Shown: positions 24,125-32,828, numbered from the stretch's first letter. The stretch is DNA of 64,000 bases from Streptomyces sp. NRRL S-337 (GCF_000720175.1 NZ_JOIX01000039.1:1-64000); one strand, 5' to 3'. Numbers and translations are program-made. The notes: a model not told the origin generated them from the letters alone.

Positions 24125-25060
24125 ATGGCACAGAACACACAGCGGGCAGGGGCAGCACAGGGGACGCCGGTGGCGCGGGCCGGGCACGTGGGCGGCACGG
24201 CGACCGCGCCCCGGCCCACCCTGCCGGCGCCGGCCACCCGGGGCGGGCAGACCCCGCAGACCGCGGCGGCGGCCCAGGAGGCACGGGAGGGCGGCGCGGC
24301 GCCCCGTAAGGTCGCGGTGGTCACCGGCGCCGGATCCGGCATCGGGCGGGCGGTCGCCCAGGCGCTGATGCGCGCCAACTGGTCGGTGGCGCTGGCCGGC
24401 CGGCGCGCCGAGGCACTGGCGGAGACCGCCCGCCTGGCCGGCCTGACCGAGCCGACCAGCCCCGCGGTCGTGACCGTGCCGACCGACGTCACCCGCCCCG
24501 AACAGGTCGGCGCGCTGTTCGCGGCGGTCCGCGACCGGTTCGGCCGGGTCGACCTGCTCTTCAACAACGCCGGCACCTTCGGCAAGGCGGTGCCGCTCAC
24601 CGAGCTCTCGTACGACGACTGGCGCGCGGTGGTCGAGGTCAACCTCACCGGTGCGTTCCTCTGCGCCCAGGCCGCGTTCCGCACCATGCAGGAGCAGGAA
24701 CCGCAGGGCGGCCGGATCATCAACAACGGCTCGATCTCCGCGCACGTCCCGCGGCCGCACTCCGTCGCGTACACCGCCACCAAGCATGCGATCACCGGGC
24801 TGACCAAGTCGCTGTCCCTGGACGGCCGTCCGTACCGCATCGCCTGCGGCCAGATCGACATCGGCAACGCGGCCACCGAGATGACCGGCCGGATGCAGAC
24901 CGGGATCCTGCAGGCGAACGGGCAGACGGCGGTGGAGCCGGTGATGGACGCCGCGGACGTGGCCCGGACGGTGGTGCACATGGCGGAGCTGCCGCTGGAG
25001 GCCAATGTGCAGTTCGCGACGGTGATGGCCACCACCATGCCCTACATCGGCCGGGGCTGA
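24125..25060 (+). CDS. SDR-family oxidoreductase
   Basis: 311-aa short-chain dehydrogenase. An Ala/Gly/Pro-rich 58-residue N-terminus precedes the NAD(P) motif [17 protein letters not shown] (TGxxxGIG, about 62-78); [10 protein letters not shown] and the catalytic [10 protein letters not shown] (YxxxK, about 217-221) follow, with Ser in [17 protein letters not shown] after strand 2 favours NADP. The N-terminal tail is unusual for the family, and the true start may be later, but no better in-frame ATG precedes the core. It follows the DUF4429 gene by 52 bp. Substrate unknown. Confidence 0.88.
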   Translation: MAQNTQRAGAAQGTPVARAGHVGGTATAPRPTLPAPATRGGQTPQTAAAAQEAREGGAAPRKVAVVTGAGSGIGRAVAQALMRANWSVALAGRRAEALAETARLAGLTEPTSPAVVTVPTDVTRPEQVGALFAAVRDRFGRVDLLFNNAGTFGKAVPLTELSYDDWRAVVEVNLTGAFLCAQAAFRTMQEQEPQGGRIINNGSISAHVPRPHSVAYTATKHAITGLTKSLSLDGRPYRIACGQIDIGNAATEMTGRMQTGILQANGQTAVEPVMDAADVARTVVHMAELPLEANVQFATVMATTMPYIGRG

Positions 25061-25281
25061 CCGGTCGTCGGCCCGGCGGCCGCCACTTCGCCTCCATCGG
25101 ACCGTTTCCGTCCGACCCCTGCCCTCCGGTGGCTTCCGGTGGCACGCTTACCTCTCACCGCACCACTCGTCTGCCGGACCGCCGCCCGCGGCGGTCCTCC
25201 CCCGGGCTCCGAAGGAGCAAGGGGGATCCCCACCCGCGGCCGCGCGCCCGGCGTGCGCGGCCCCCGCAGAAGGAGTTACGC

Positions 25282-26310
25282 GTGAGACGAAACGACCGTG
25301 GCGGAACGGCAGTTGACGGCATAGCGGCGCGGCGTCCGGCGCACGGATCCCGGGCCGCCCTCGGCACCCTGACCGCCGCCGGTACGCTGCTGGCCCTGCT
25401 GCTCCCCACCGGCCCGGCCGCCGCCACCCCGCTGAACTCCCACCGCTCCGCCACCTCACAGCGCACCGCCGCCGCCTTCTGGACCGCGGCGCGGATGCGG
25501 TCCGCCACCCCGCTCGACCTCGCCGCACCGGCACGGCAGCACCGCACCGCGGTCCCGCGCAGCGCCCCGCTCACCGTACGGCCGACGCTGCCCGCGCTGC
25601 CGTCCCTCCCCGTGCCGCGGCCCACCGCCGCGGCCCAGCCGGGCGGGCCGTGGACCGGCGGCGGCGCGGTCACCAAGACCGCCGGCCGGGTGTTCTTCAC
25701 CTACCAGGGCCGTACCGCCTCCTGTTCCGGCGACGCCGTGACCAGCGCGAACAAGAGCACCGTGGTCACCGCCGGGCACTGCGTGAAGCTGCAGGGCGCC
25801 TGGCACACCAACTGGGTCTTCGTGCCCGGCTACCACGACGGCCAGGCCCCGTACGGCAAGTGGCCGGCCGCCAAGACGCTCTCCACCCCGCAGTGGACGG
25901 CGAGCGAGGACATCAACTACGACGTCGGCGCGGCGGTCGTCGCCCCGCTCGACGGCAAGAAGCTCACCGACGTCGTCGGCGGGCAGGGCCTGTCCTTCAA
26001 CTCCGGCTACAACAAGACGATGTACGCCTTCGGCTATCCGGCGGCGGCCCCGTACGACGGCACCAAGCTGATCTACTGCAGCGGCACCACCATGAAGGAC
26101 CCGCTGTTCTCCCACGACCACGGCCTGTCCTGCAACATGACCGGCGGTTCCAGCGGCGGCCCGTGGTTCACCTCGTTCGACGAGAAGACCGGCACCGGGC
26201 TGCAGTCCTCGGTGAACAGCTTCGGCTACCAGTTCCTGCCCAACACCATGTTCGGCCCGTACTTCGGCGACGACGCCAAGAACCTGTACAACACGGCACA
26301 GTCGTCCTGA
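25282..26310 (+). CDS. Secreted trypsin-like serine protease (S1)
   Basis: 342-aa exported protease. The GTG at 25282 has AAGGAG 6 nt upstream. A signal peptide (LGTLTAAGTLLALLLPTGPA then AAATP, about residues 30-52) is followed by an ~80-residue propeptide rich in Pro/Ala/Thr and a chymotrypsin-fold domain. The triad is visible: His in VVTAGHC (about 168), Asp in INYDVGAAVV (about 213), Ser in NMTGGSSGGPW (about 289). Paired cysteines (TASCSG/GHC, YCSG/LSCNM) suit two disulfides. It is monocistronic with a GC-rich upstream region. Confidence 0.9.
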   Translation: MRRNDRGGTAVDGIAARRPAHGSRAALGTLTAAGTLLALLLPTGPAAATPLNSHRSATSQRTAAAFWTAARMRSATPLDLAAPARQHRTAVPRSAPLTVRPTLPALPSLPVPRPTAAAQPGGPWTGGGAVTKTAGRVFFTYQGRTASCSGDAVTSANKSTVVTAGHCVKLQGAWHTNWVFVPGYHDGQAPYGKWPAAKTLSTPQWTASEDINYDVGAAVVAPLDGKKLTDVVGGQGLSFNSGYNKTMYAFGYPAAAPYDGTKLIYCSGTTMKDPLFSHDHGLSCNMTGGSSGGPWFTSFDEKTGTGLQSSVNSFGYQFLPNTMFGPYFGDDAKNLYNTAQSS

Positions 26311-26329
26311 CCGGCGGGGCGGGCGGGGT

Positions 26330-26695
26330 CTACTCCCCGTCCGCCACCCCGGTCGTCACCGCCCGGCCGACGTCCTCGTAGCCGCCGGCGACCAGTGCCG
26401 AGGCCACCACGACGAGCGCGACCAGGGCGCCGAAAATCAGGAACGGGCGTGCTCCGTAAAGGAGTTGGCGGCTGCGCCCGGGTCCCCGCCCGGCGCGCGT
26501 CCGCCGCCGTTGCGGTCCCAGCGCCCCCGGGCCCATACCGCGCCGCCACCCCAGGGACCGGCTGATCCGCCGCTTCCAATACACCAGCCGGTAGTAGTGC
26601 TTGAGCACCGCAGCCCCCACCCGTACACCCATGCCGTACACCCATTCGAGGAAAATCCCCCCGAGGGTACCGGCCGCGGAACCGCTCCACCGCAC
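26330..26695 (-). CDS. Small membrane protein of unknown function
   Basis: 121-aa frame (GTG start at 26695, uncertain; ATG at 26632 would give a shorter form). It has a weakly hydrophobic N-terminal stretch (AAGTLGGIFLEWVYGMGVRV), a strongly basic centre (KRRISRSLGWRRG, QRRRTRAGRGPGRSRQ) and one clear membrane helix near the end (FLIFGALVALVVVASALVAG). Codon bias is typical for a real gene and both neighbours end or start nearby on opposite strands. No family is recognised. Confidence 0.6.
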   Translation of the reverse strand: MRWSGSAAGTLGGIFLEWVYGMGVRVGAAVLKHYYRLVYWKRRISRSLGWRRGMGPGALGPQRRRTRAGRGPGRSRQLLYGARPFLIFGALVALVVVASALVAGGYEDVGRAVTTGVADGE

Positions 26696-26743
26696 GATCG
26701 GGCAAGGCGGTGGAGCGGCCGGGCGGGTCAGTGGGTCAGGGGG

Positions 26744-28318
26744 TCAGTGGGTCACCATCTCCCGCAGGGAGGCGAGGAGTTCGACGCCGTTCGGGACACC
26801 CAGACCGGTACAGGGGTCCCAGCCGGGGGCGGCGTCGAAGTCACCGTTGGTGCCGTCGGTGACGTCACGGAAGCCGCGGGCGGTGTGCCCGGGGGTCGCA
26901 CCGGCGTAGAGCAGCGGGTGCAGCATGCCGAGCGGGCGGCCGAGCGCCTCGACCAGACGGCAGGTCAGCGCCGCCCACAGCGGGGCGACGGCACTGGTGC
27001 CGCCGATCACCGAGCGGTGGCCGTCCACCAGCACCTCGTAGCCGGTGGCCGGGTCGGCGACACCGGAGACGTCCGGCAGGCCACGGCCCGGACCGCTGCC
27101 GTTGTGCGGCACACCGGCCGTGGCCTGCCAGGGCGGCAGCGGGAACGCCTCGCTGACGCCGCCGCCGGTGGCGCCCCCACCGTCGCCGCCCCACACCACT
27201 TCGCTGCGCACCAGACCGGAGTCCGGGTCGGCGTCCAGCCGGGTGCCGCCGCAGGCCAGGGCGTGCGGGCTGGAGGCCGGGAAGTCGGTGTGCGGCCGGC
27301 CGTCACCGACGCCGTCACCGCTGCCGTCGTCGCCGGCCGCGGCACACACCGTCACGCCCAGCGCCGCCGCGTCCGCCAGCGCCTCGTCGAAGACGGCGCG
27401 GGCCTGGTCGGTCCAGAACGGCTCCGCGGCGCCCCAGCTGATGCTCAGCGCGGCCGGGGTCGGGGTGTCGTGGACGGCCTGGGTCACCGCGTTGACGAAG
27501 CCCTGGTCGGTGTTGTGCGCGAAGTACACCTTCTGCTCGGCGCCGGGCGCCAGCGCACCGGCGACCTCGATGTCCAGCAGCACCTCACCGTCGGCGCTCT
27601 GCGGGTCCCCGGCCGGCCGGTTCTGGGCGGTGCCGACGCTGATCGCCGTCACCTTGGGCATCTTCGGCAGCCCGAGGGACCGGAAGTACTCCGCCAGCTC
27701 CTCCTGGTTGAACCCGCCGCCGAGTTCGACGATCGCCAGCGTCTGCCCGCTGCCGTCGGTGTCCGGCGGGAACTGGTACACGCCGGCCAGCTGTGAGGGC
27801 TTGTACGAGGTGTGGCGGGCCCGGGCCCGGGCGTGCCGGATGTGGGGCCGCGCCTGCGGGCGGTCGTCCAGGCCGAGCACCGCCACGACCACGCCGTCCA
27901 GCTCGGCGGGCAGCTGCAGCGGGCCCTCGCGGTGCCGGTGCTCGACGAGCTCGCCGTGGGTGGGGTCGGGGCTGGCCACCCGGGACAGCTGGGTCCCGAA
28001 CGCGGCCGCCATCTGGTCCGCGGTGCCGGACACCTTCATGCGCCTGGACGCCAGGTCGACCTCGTTCACGTCGACGCCGTGGCGGCCCAGCACCTCGCGT
28101 ACGCGGTCGGCGTCGGCCTGGTCGGCGCCGTACCGCTGCGCCAGCTCGGCCCGCGAGATGGTGTCCGGCCCGGTGATCAGGTCCCGGGGCACCTCGGCCC
28201 GCCGGCGCAGCATGATCGTCGCGTGTACGGGCGTGGATCCGTCGAGCGGACCGGCCGGGCGCGCCTTGGGCGCGGCAGCCCGCTCACTGCCAGGTATGGG
28301 TACAAATCGTTCATTCAT
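26744..28318 (-). CDS. S53 sedolisin/kumamolisin-type peptidase
   Basis: 524-aa acid-type serine-carboxyl protease. A pro-kumamolisin domain (about 25-165: HATIMLRRRAEVPRDLI, GTADQMAAAFGTQL) precedes the catalytic domain. The catalytic Glu and Asp are in DGEVLLDIEVAGALAPGA (ExxxD), the oxyanion Asp in AAAGDDGSGDG, and the nucleophile in SVIGGTSAVAPLWAAL. The C-terminal Ca2+ site is GFRDVTDGTNGDFDAAPGWD. There is no obvious signal peptide at MNERFVPIPGSE, so export may be non-classical, or the start is misread; no upstream hydrophobic segment was found. Confident family call. Confidence 0.9.
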   Translation of the reverse strand: MNERFVPIPGSERAAAPKARPAGPLDGSTPVHATIMLRRRAEVPRDLITGPDTISRAELAQRYGADQADADRVREVLGRHGVDVNEVDLASRRMKVSGTADQMAAAFGTQLSRVASPDPTHGELVEHRHREGPLQLPAELDGVVVAVLGLDDRPQARPHIRHARARARHTSYKPSQLAGVYQFPPDTDGSGQTLAIVELGGGFNQEELAEYFRSLGLPKMPKVTAISVGTAQNRPAGDPQSADGEVLLDIEVAGALAPGAEQKVYFAHNTDQGFVNAVTQAVHDTPTPAALSISWGAAEPFWTDQARAVFDEALADAAALGVTVCAAAGDDGSGDGVGDGRPHTDFPASSPHALACGGTRLDADPDSGLVRSEVVWGGDGGGATGGGVSEAFPLPPWQATAGVPHNGSGPGRGLPDVSGVADPATGYEVLVDGHRSVIGGTSAVAPLWAALTCRLVEALGRPLGMLHPLLYAGATPGHTARGFRDVTDGTNGDFDAAPGWDPCTGLGVPNGVELLASLREMVTH

Positions 28319-28466
28319 AGCACAAAGTATCGACCCGATCACGCCACGTTCGCATGTCGAGCGGGGTCAGGTCCGGTCGGGTGGCGCGGGCCCGGTCGGG
28401 TGGCGCGGGGCGCGGGTCGGGGCCACCGCTGCCGGTCCGGCGTAGGGTGCCGCCGGGAGGACCGCC

Positions 28467-29045
28467 ATGCGAAAGATCGTCCTGATGATGTCGATGTCCC
28501 TCGACGGCTTCATCGAGGGGCCGGACCACGACATCGACTGGCACGTGGTCGACGACGAGCTGCACCAGCACTTCAACGACCAGCTCAGAACGATGGGCGG
28601 CCTCCTGGCCGGCCGCGTCACCCATGAGCTGATGGCCGGTTACTGGCCGACCGCCGACGCCGATCCGGACGCGAGCGGGCCGGAGGCGGAGTTCGCCGGG
28701 ATCTGGCGGGAGATGCCCAAGTTCGTGTTCTCCCGGACGCTGGAGCGGGCCGACTGGAACACCACGATCGTGCGGGAGGTCACGGCCCCGCGGATCAGGG
28801 AGCTGACGGCGCAGCCGGGCGGCGACCTGGTGCTCAGCGGCGCCCACCTCGCCGCGTCCTTCCTGCGGCTCGGCCTGGTCGACGAGTACCGCATCTACGT
28901 CCACCCGGTCCTCATCGGCCGCGGCACCCCGCTCTTCCTCGACGCGGACACCAGGACCCGCCTCGACCTCACCGGGACCCGGGCCTTCGGCAACGGCGTC
29001 GTACTGCTCCGGTACACCCGCAACGGCGGACCCGAGGAGGCCTGA
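28467..29045 (+). CDS. Dihydrofolate reductase-like (RibD C-terminal) protein
   Basis: 192-aa protein of the RibD_C/DHFR superfamily: the first strand MRKIVLMMSMSLDGFIEGPD, GGLLAGRVTHELMAGYW, KFVFSRTLE and the closing GGDLVLSGAHLAASFLRLGL with VHPVLIGRGTPLF. The pattern SLDGFI and GxGGxx-like loop indicate an NADPH-binding reductase fold. Real family members are rarely characterised and are not folate enzymes as a rule. It is divergent from the sedolisin gene. Confidence 0.88.
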   Translation: MRKIVLMMSMSLDGFIEGPDHDIDWHVVDDELHQHFNDQLRTMGGLLAGRVTHELMAGYWPTADADPDASGPEAEFAGIWREMPKFVFSRTLERADWNTTIVREVTAPRIRELTAQPGGDLVLSGAHLAASFLRLGLVDEYRIYVHPVLIGRGTPLFLDADTRTRLDLTGTRAFGNGVVLLRYTRNGGPEEA

Positions 29046-29067
29046 GGGGCACCTGCCCCCTACGTGA

Positions 29068-30018
29068 TCAGGTCCGCGGGCTGTCCCGGCAGGACAGGGC
29101 GTCGATGGTCTCGGCGCGCGGCTTGTAGTCGGTCTCCCAGGTCGGATCCGCCTTCGTGACGGCCCACAGCGACGTCGAGAAGTCGTGGCTCCAGTTGTTG
29201 CTGTTGACGTAGTCCCGCAGCGCGTCGCGCAGCCGCAGACAGTCCTCGCGGTGCCCCTTGGCCATCGCGATGCCGTAGTGGTTGACGGCTCCGTAGGTGA
29301 TGTCCGGGACGACCTTGAGGTCCGGGTTCTCCTGCGTGAAGCCGTACAGGATCATCTGGTCGGTCGAGACCGCGTCGGCCACCTTCTTGACCTTGAGGTC
29401 GGTGAGGCAACTCGACGCGTCCGGCCGCTCGTAGACCGCGACCCGGGCGTACTCCGGCCCCTCCAGCGTGGTGGCGGACGTCGTCCCGGGCCAGGTGCAG
29501 ACGCGCTTGCCGAAGAGGTCCTCGGGCTTGCGGATCCGCTTGTCGTTCTTGCGGACCATGATGCCCTGGTACGTGGACGCGTACGGGCCCGCGAAGTCCA
29601 GCGTCTTCATCCGGTCCACGGTGATCGAGAACGTCGCCACGACCAGGTCCTTCTTCTTCTCGGTGAGCACCGCACTGCGGTCCTCCGACGGCACGATCCC
29701 GAAGTCCGGCTCGGCGCCGACCGCCTTGAGGATCTGCTGGGCGACGGTGATGTCGAAGCCGGAGAACTTGTAGGTGTGGACGACGCCCGTACCGGGCTGG
29801 TCGTTCTTGGCCCCGACCGACACCTTGCCACCCGCGAAGAGCGAGGGCGCCTCCGAGGTTCCACAGGCGGTCGCCGCGAGCGCGGCGAACGCGAGCACTA
29901 CTGCGCTCGCGGCTCGCGTCGTGCCGGCGGCTCGCGTGCCGCTCGCGGCTCGTGTGGTGCTCGTGCTTCGTGTGGTGCTCGTGCACCGTGTGGTGCTCGT
30001 GCTTCGTGTGATTCCCAT
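29068..30018 (-). CDS. Amino-acid-type ABC solute-binding lipoprotein with expanded leader
   Basis: 316-aa periplasmic-binding-protein class 3 lipoprotein (glutamate-binding type). The mature domain has FSGFDITVAQQILKAVGAEP, LVVATFSITVDRMKTLDFAG, PYASTYQGIMVRKND and SCLTDLKVKKVADAVSTDQM. The lipobox is ATAC (Cys at about residue 52). The 38 residues before the hydrophobic core are an unusual Thr/Ser/Arg string (ITRSTSTTRCTSTTRSTSTTR) encoded by 18-bp tandem repeats, far longer than a normal signal-peptide n-region. No permease or ATPase gene is nearby, so it may work with another system or as a sensor. Confidence 0.85.
   Translation of the reverse strand: MGITRSTSTTRCTSTTRSTSTTRAASGTRAAGTTRAASAVVLAFAALAATACGTSEAPSLFAGGKVSVGAKNDQPGTGVVHTYKFSGFDITVAQQILKAVGAEPDFGIVPSEDRSAVLTEKKKDLVVATFSITVDRMKTLDFAGPYASTYQGIMVRKNDKRIRKPEDLFGKRVCTWPGTTSATTLEGPEYARVAVYERPDASSCLTDLKVKKVADAVSTDQMILYGFTQENPDLKVVPDITYGAVNHYGIAMAKGHREDCLRLRDALRDYVNSNNWSHDFSTSLWAVTKADPTWETDYKPRAETIDALSCRDSPRT
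29951..30014. repeat. 18-bp tandem repeat in a signal-peptide coding region
   Basis: Three 18-bp units (29951-29968, 29969-29986, 29987-30004) with consensus CGTGTGGTGCTCGTGC plus TT or AC, and a partial fourth, encode the repeated S-T-T-R of the lipoprotein leader. A multiple of 3 keeps the frame, so copy-number change would lengthen or shorten the n-region only. Confidence 0.85.
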
Positions 30019-30097
30019 CGGTCTCCCCCGTTCCGACGTTCGCTGCTTCTTACGGGCCCTGCGTCACTCCCTGACGCAGGGCGGTACTGACGGCACG

Positions 30098-30826
30098 TCA
30101 CCGGTCATGCAACACCGCACTCACCGTCCGTACGTCCATCCGGCAGCCGCGGCCGGTGTGCAGCCGGACGGCGATCGTCACCGTGGTGGTCCGTGCCCCG
30201 AGGGCGAAGTCGGCGGTGCCGCCGGGCCGGAGGTCCGCGGTCCGGTCCGCGGCGCCCGCGGTGAGCAGCGAGAGCGTGGCGCGGGTGTCCGGCAGGCAGG
30301 TCGGGCCGGCCGGGTCGTGGTCGGTGATGGCCAGCGTCAGCCGCAGCGCGTTCCGCGGCTCCGCCAGCGCACGGGCGTCGAGCCGGAGGGTGAGCGTGCG
30401 GTGCGCGGCGTCGTCCAGCGGCTGGCTGCCCACCGCACGGACCTGCCCGGTCACATCGATCTCGCCGTGCGTCCGGACGCCCTGGAAGGCCAGCCAGCCA
30501 CCGACCGTGGCCAGTACGGAGGCCAGGGACAGCACACCGGCCAGCCGGGCGTCGCGCGGGCTGCGGTCGAGGACGCGGGCCGCGGCGGTGAGCACCGACA
30601 GGCCGGTGAGCAGGCCCCAGAGGGTGTACTGGCGGGCCGGTCCGTCCGGCCAGTCGGTGCCGGCGATCACCACGGCGGCGCAGGCCAGCAGCAGTGGCAG
30701 CCAGCGGGCGCTGGGGTGCATCACCCACTTGATGAAGATGTTCCTGATGTCGTGGGCCGCGATGGAGTGATCGCCGTGCGAGGTCGCGCTGTGGTGGACG
30801 TCGCCACGGTCCGCCGGGCGGCTCAT
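30098..30826 (-). CDS. Membrane protein of SIAA-motif gene pair
   Basis: 242-aa protein. Residues about 8-32 carry DVHHSATSHGDHSIAAHDIR, a motif repeated at the C-terminus of the protein encoded just upstream. Two to three membrane helices follow (WLPLLLACAAVVIAGTDW; YTLWGLLTGLSVLTAAARVL; LAGVLSLASVLATVGGWLAF). The C-terminal half (about 120-242) is beta-rich and presumably outside the membrane (LTLRLDARALAEPRNALRLT, TVTIAVRLHTGRGCRMDVRT). No known domain. The ATG overlaps the upstream stop (ATGA at 30823-30826), so the two proteins are made together. A receptor or effector partnered by the shared motif is inferred, not shown. Confidence 0.75.
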   Translation of the reverse strand: MSRPADRGDVHHSATSHGDHSIAAHDIRNIFIKWVMHPSARWLPLLLACAAVVIAGTDWPDGPARQYTLWGLLTGLSVLTAAARVLDRSPRDARLAGVLSLASVLATVGGWLAFQGVRTHGEIDVTGQVRAVGSQPLDDAAHRTLTLRLDARALAEPRNALRLTLAITDHDPAGPTCLPDTRATLSLLTAGAADRTADLRPGGTADFALGARTTTVTIAVRLHTGRGCRMDVRTVSAVLHDR

Positions 30827-31317
30827 GAACCGTTCCGGGTGTCCGCGCTGCCTCCCATGTGGATGTCGCCGTGGATCTCGCCGGCCGCGATCGAGCCCTG
30901 GCCGGTCGCGGTGACGTGGTGGTGGACGGTGCGACCGCCCGCGGGCGCGGCGAGCCGGTCGATCTGCCGCAGGAGGTGCGGCCCGTCCCGCCGGTCGGCG
31001 GGCTCCGCCAGCCAGACGGCCACCGCCTCGGCCAGCAACCGCCGCTCGTCGTCATCGAGGGCCGCCAGCTGCCGGTCGAGCGCATCCGCCCGCTCCTGGT
31101 CCAGAACCACCCGCCCGTCCCCGCCGACCGGCCCCCCGTCGGCCCCGTCCACCCCGCCTCCGCGGCGCAGCAGCCGACGGAAGAACCCCTCGCCGGCCGT
31201 CACCGTGCGCTCGGCGATCCGCTGCTGCGCAGCGCTGATCACGGACGTACCGAGGCTGTTCGCCGCCATGGTCAGATAAGGCGCGATCTCGGCCGATACC
31301 GTGGCCAGGTCGGACAT
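30823..31317 (-). CDS. Soluble partner of SIAA-motif gene pair
   Basis: 164-aa soluble protein, first gene of the pair. The N-terminus (SDLATVSAEIAPYLTMAANS) and the middle (DQERADALDRQLAALDDDER, RLLAEAVAVWLAEP) are helical. The C-terminus has a Gly/His/Ala motif, TVHHHVTATGQGSIAAGEIH followed by GDIHMGG. The pattern VHHxxTxxGxxSIAAxxI is shared with the N-terminus of the next protein. GxGSxAAGxIxGDxH motifs resemble short amyloid-like signalling motifs described near bacterial NLR-type immune proteins. ATG 31317 is preferred over an upstream one at 31332. The upstream region has a perfect dyad (31357-31382). Confidence 0.75.
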   Translation of the reverse strand: MSDLATVSAEIAPYLTMAANSLGTSVISAAQQRIAERTVTAGEGFFRRLLRRGGGVDGADGGPVGGDGRVVLDQERADALDRQLAALDDDERRLLAEAVAVWLAEPADRRDGPHLLRQIDRLAAPAGGRTVHHHVTATGQGSIAAGEIHGDIHMGGSADTRNGS

Positions 31318-31356
31318 CCGGCTCTCCCCCACTCAGAAGTCACGACCCCCCGCCGC

Positions 31357-31382
31357 AACACCCCTTACGGGAAAGGGGTGTT
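31357..31382. promoter_or_regulatory. Dyad upstream of the SIAA-motif operon
   Basis: AACACCCCTT-N6-AAGGGGTGTT is a perfect 10-bp inverted repeat 40-65 bp upstream of the first gene. It could be an operator or a hairpin ending the DUF429 transcript that comes from the same side. A second small dyad (GAGGG..CCCTC) lies near 31418-31434. Confidence 0.5.
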
Positions 31383-31516
31383 ACCCATGTGAGAGCTGGT
31401 CCACACCCATACGGATGAGGGGTTTTCACCCTCTGGGGACACGACCTACGGGACGGATCGACGCGCCTGCACACGGGCAGACACAGGAGCCGGACGGCTG
31501 CCCGGTCGGGACAGCA

Positions 31517-32206
31517 TCAGTACCAGATGGCAATCGGGCGCCCGTCGGCATCGTGCTCGGGCGGGTCCGGGAGGGAGTGCGCACGGCCGTGGGCGATCCG
31601 GTGGGCCGTCCATGCGGCCGCGGCCGCGTCCAGTACGTCGTCCGGCGGGGTGCGCCCCGCGGCCCCCAGGTCGTCCGGGAGGGCGATGCCGGCCGTGGCG
31701 AGGAGCGAGCGCCGCGCCATCTGCCCCGCCCAGCTCTTCTTACGGGCAAGCAGCGACGTTCCGCCCGCCAGGGCCCGGAACGACACCTCCGGGTGCACCT
31801 CGAAGAGCCGCTCGCCCCCGGGTTCCGCCAAGCAGGCGTTCGCCTCACGGAGTTTGGCCGCGAGCCCCCAGCTCTGGCGGCTCAGCCCGGCCCCGGTCAG
31901 TTCACGGCACCGGCCCCGCGCATCGTCGTACGTCTCCTCCTGCCACACCGCGCGCGGCGGCACCCGGAAGACGCTCCCCCTGAGCGGCCCGAGCAGGGCC
32001 GCCGCCTCGCTGTCCGCCCGCCGCCACCCGGTGTCGAGCAGCCCCAGCGGCATGTCCACAGCCACGACCGCGACCCCGCCGGCCGCAGCGACGGGCAGGA
32101 GGGACCGCAACGTCGCACCAACCCGCGCCTCCGCGAAGCGGCCGTCACGGAGCTCGACCGCCAGCCAACCTCCCGGACAGGCGTCGACACCGAGGACTGT
32201 CACCAT
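31517..32206 (-). CDS. DUF429 family protein
   Basis: 229-aa protein with an RNase H-like fold suggested by the start VTVLGVDACPGGWLAVEL (Asp in GVDACPGGW) and VVAVDMPLGLLDTGWRRAD (second Asp). SVFRVPPRAVW, EVHPEVSFRAL and TPPDDVLDAAAAAWTAHRIA are typical DUF429 blocks, with acidic residues in nuclease-like positions. No biochemical role is established for the family. It is transcribed alone, 200 bp upstream of the SIAA-motif operon on the same strand. Confidence 0.85.
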   Translation of the reverse strand: MVTVLGVDACPGGWLAVELRDGRFAEARVGATLRSLLPVAAAGGVAVVAVDMPLGLLDTGWRRADSEAAALLGPLRGSVFRVPPRAVWQEETYDDARGRCRELTGAGLSRQSWGLAAKLREANACLAEPGGERLFEVHPEVSFRALAGGTSLLARKKSWAGQMARRSLLATAGIALPDDLGAAGRTPPDDVLDAAAAAWTAHRIAHGRAHSLPDPPEHDADGRPIAIWY

Positions 32207-32828
32207 GTCAGCCAGTGTCCTGGAACGGGACCGTTGGGGAATACCCGTACTCGCCGTAGAGGCGGACGAAATGAGCGAGGACGACGGTCCGGTGGAACCC
32301 GGCCCCCCGCGCCCAGGGTTGCACCTCTATGAGCAGGAGGTACACGACCTTGTGCCACGTGCTCGTACGCAGCCGGTGAGGCTGGAAGCGCATGGCGCGG
32401 CAAAAGAACGCCAATCGACGTATCCCTCATCTGAATGCACATGCCGCCCGGCAGTATCTGCGCTCGACGCATCACGTCGTTTCAGCGTCCCCTCGTTCCC
32501 ACGTCTCCGCCGAAAGTACGAACCCGCGGCTACGCCTGCTCAGTTCTGCGTCGCGGTTTCCGTCGCGCACAGCAGACGGGCTCGCCCTCGTCGGGCGGCA
32601 TCGCGCCGAGCGCGTTGTTCCACCCCGGTCTCGCCCACGTAGTTGCCCCGGAAATCACCTGTGAGTGCCTGAGCACTCTGACGGCGCCGGCACGCGGCCA
32701 CACCCCAGTGCACAACCCATGCACACCCTGACGGGAACTCCCGGGAAACCGCAGGTCAGGATGGGAAGCCAGCCGGGGACGCAAAACGGCCCCGACCAGG
32801 GCATTCCCCCAGGTCAGAGCCGTGATGG
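32207..32828. other. Long gene-poor spacer with lower GC
   Basis: About 620 bp with no convincing gene. Frames of about 60-150 codons exist on the minus strand but have poor codon bias and no recognisable motif. Base composition is clearly less GC-rich (for example AAGAACGCCAATCGACG near 32404) than the surroundings, which suggests decayed or acquired DNA next to rnpB. The right end holds the probable rnpB terminator (about 32785-32824). Confidence 0.5.
32785..32824 (-). terminator. Probable rnpB terminator
   Basis: On the minus strand CGGCTCTGACC pairs with GGTCGGGGCCG (with G-U pairs) around a 13-14-nt loop and is followed by TTTTGCG. It lies immediately downstream of the RNase P RNA 3' end. 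Confidence 0.65.

Noticed and set aside
24125..25060. SDR with long N-terminal tail considered as a fusion protein
   Set aside because: The first ~58 residues are low-complexity Ala/Gly/Pro without domain features; a tail or mis-set start is simpler.
32208..32414. 68-codon minus-strand frame next to rnpB
   Set aside because: No ribosome site, unusual codons and no similarity that I recognise; treated as spacer.
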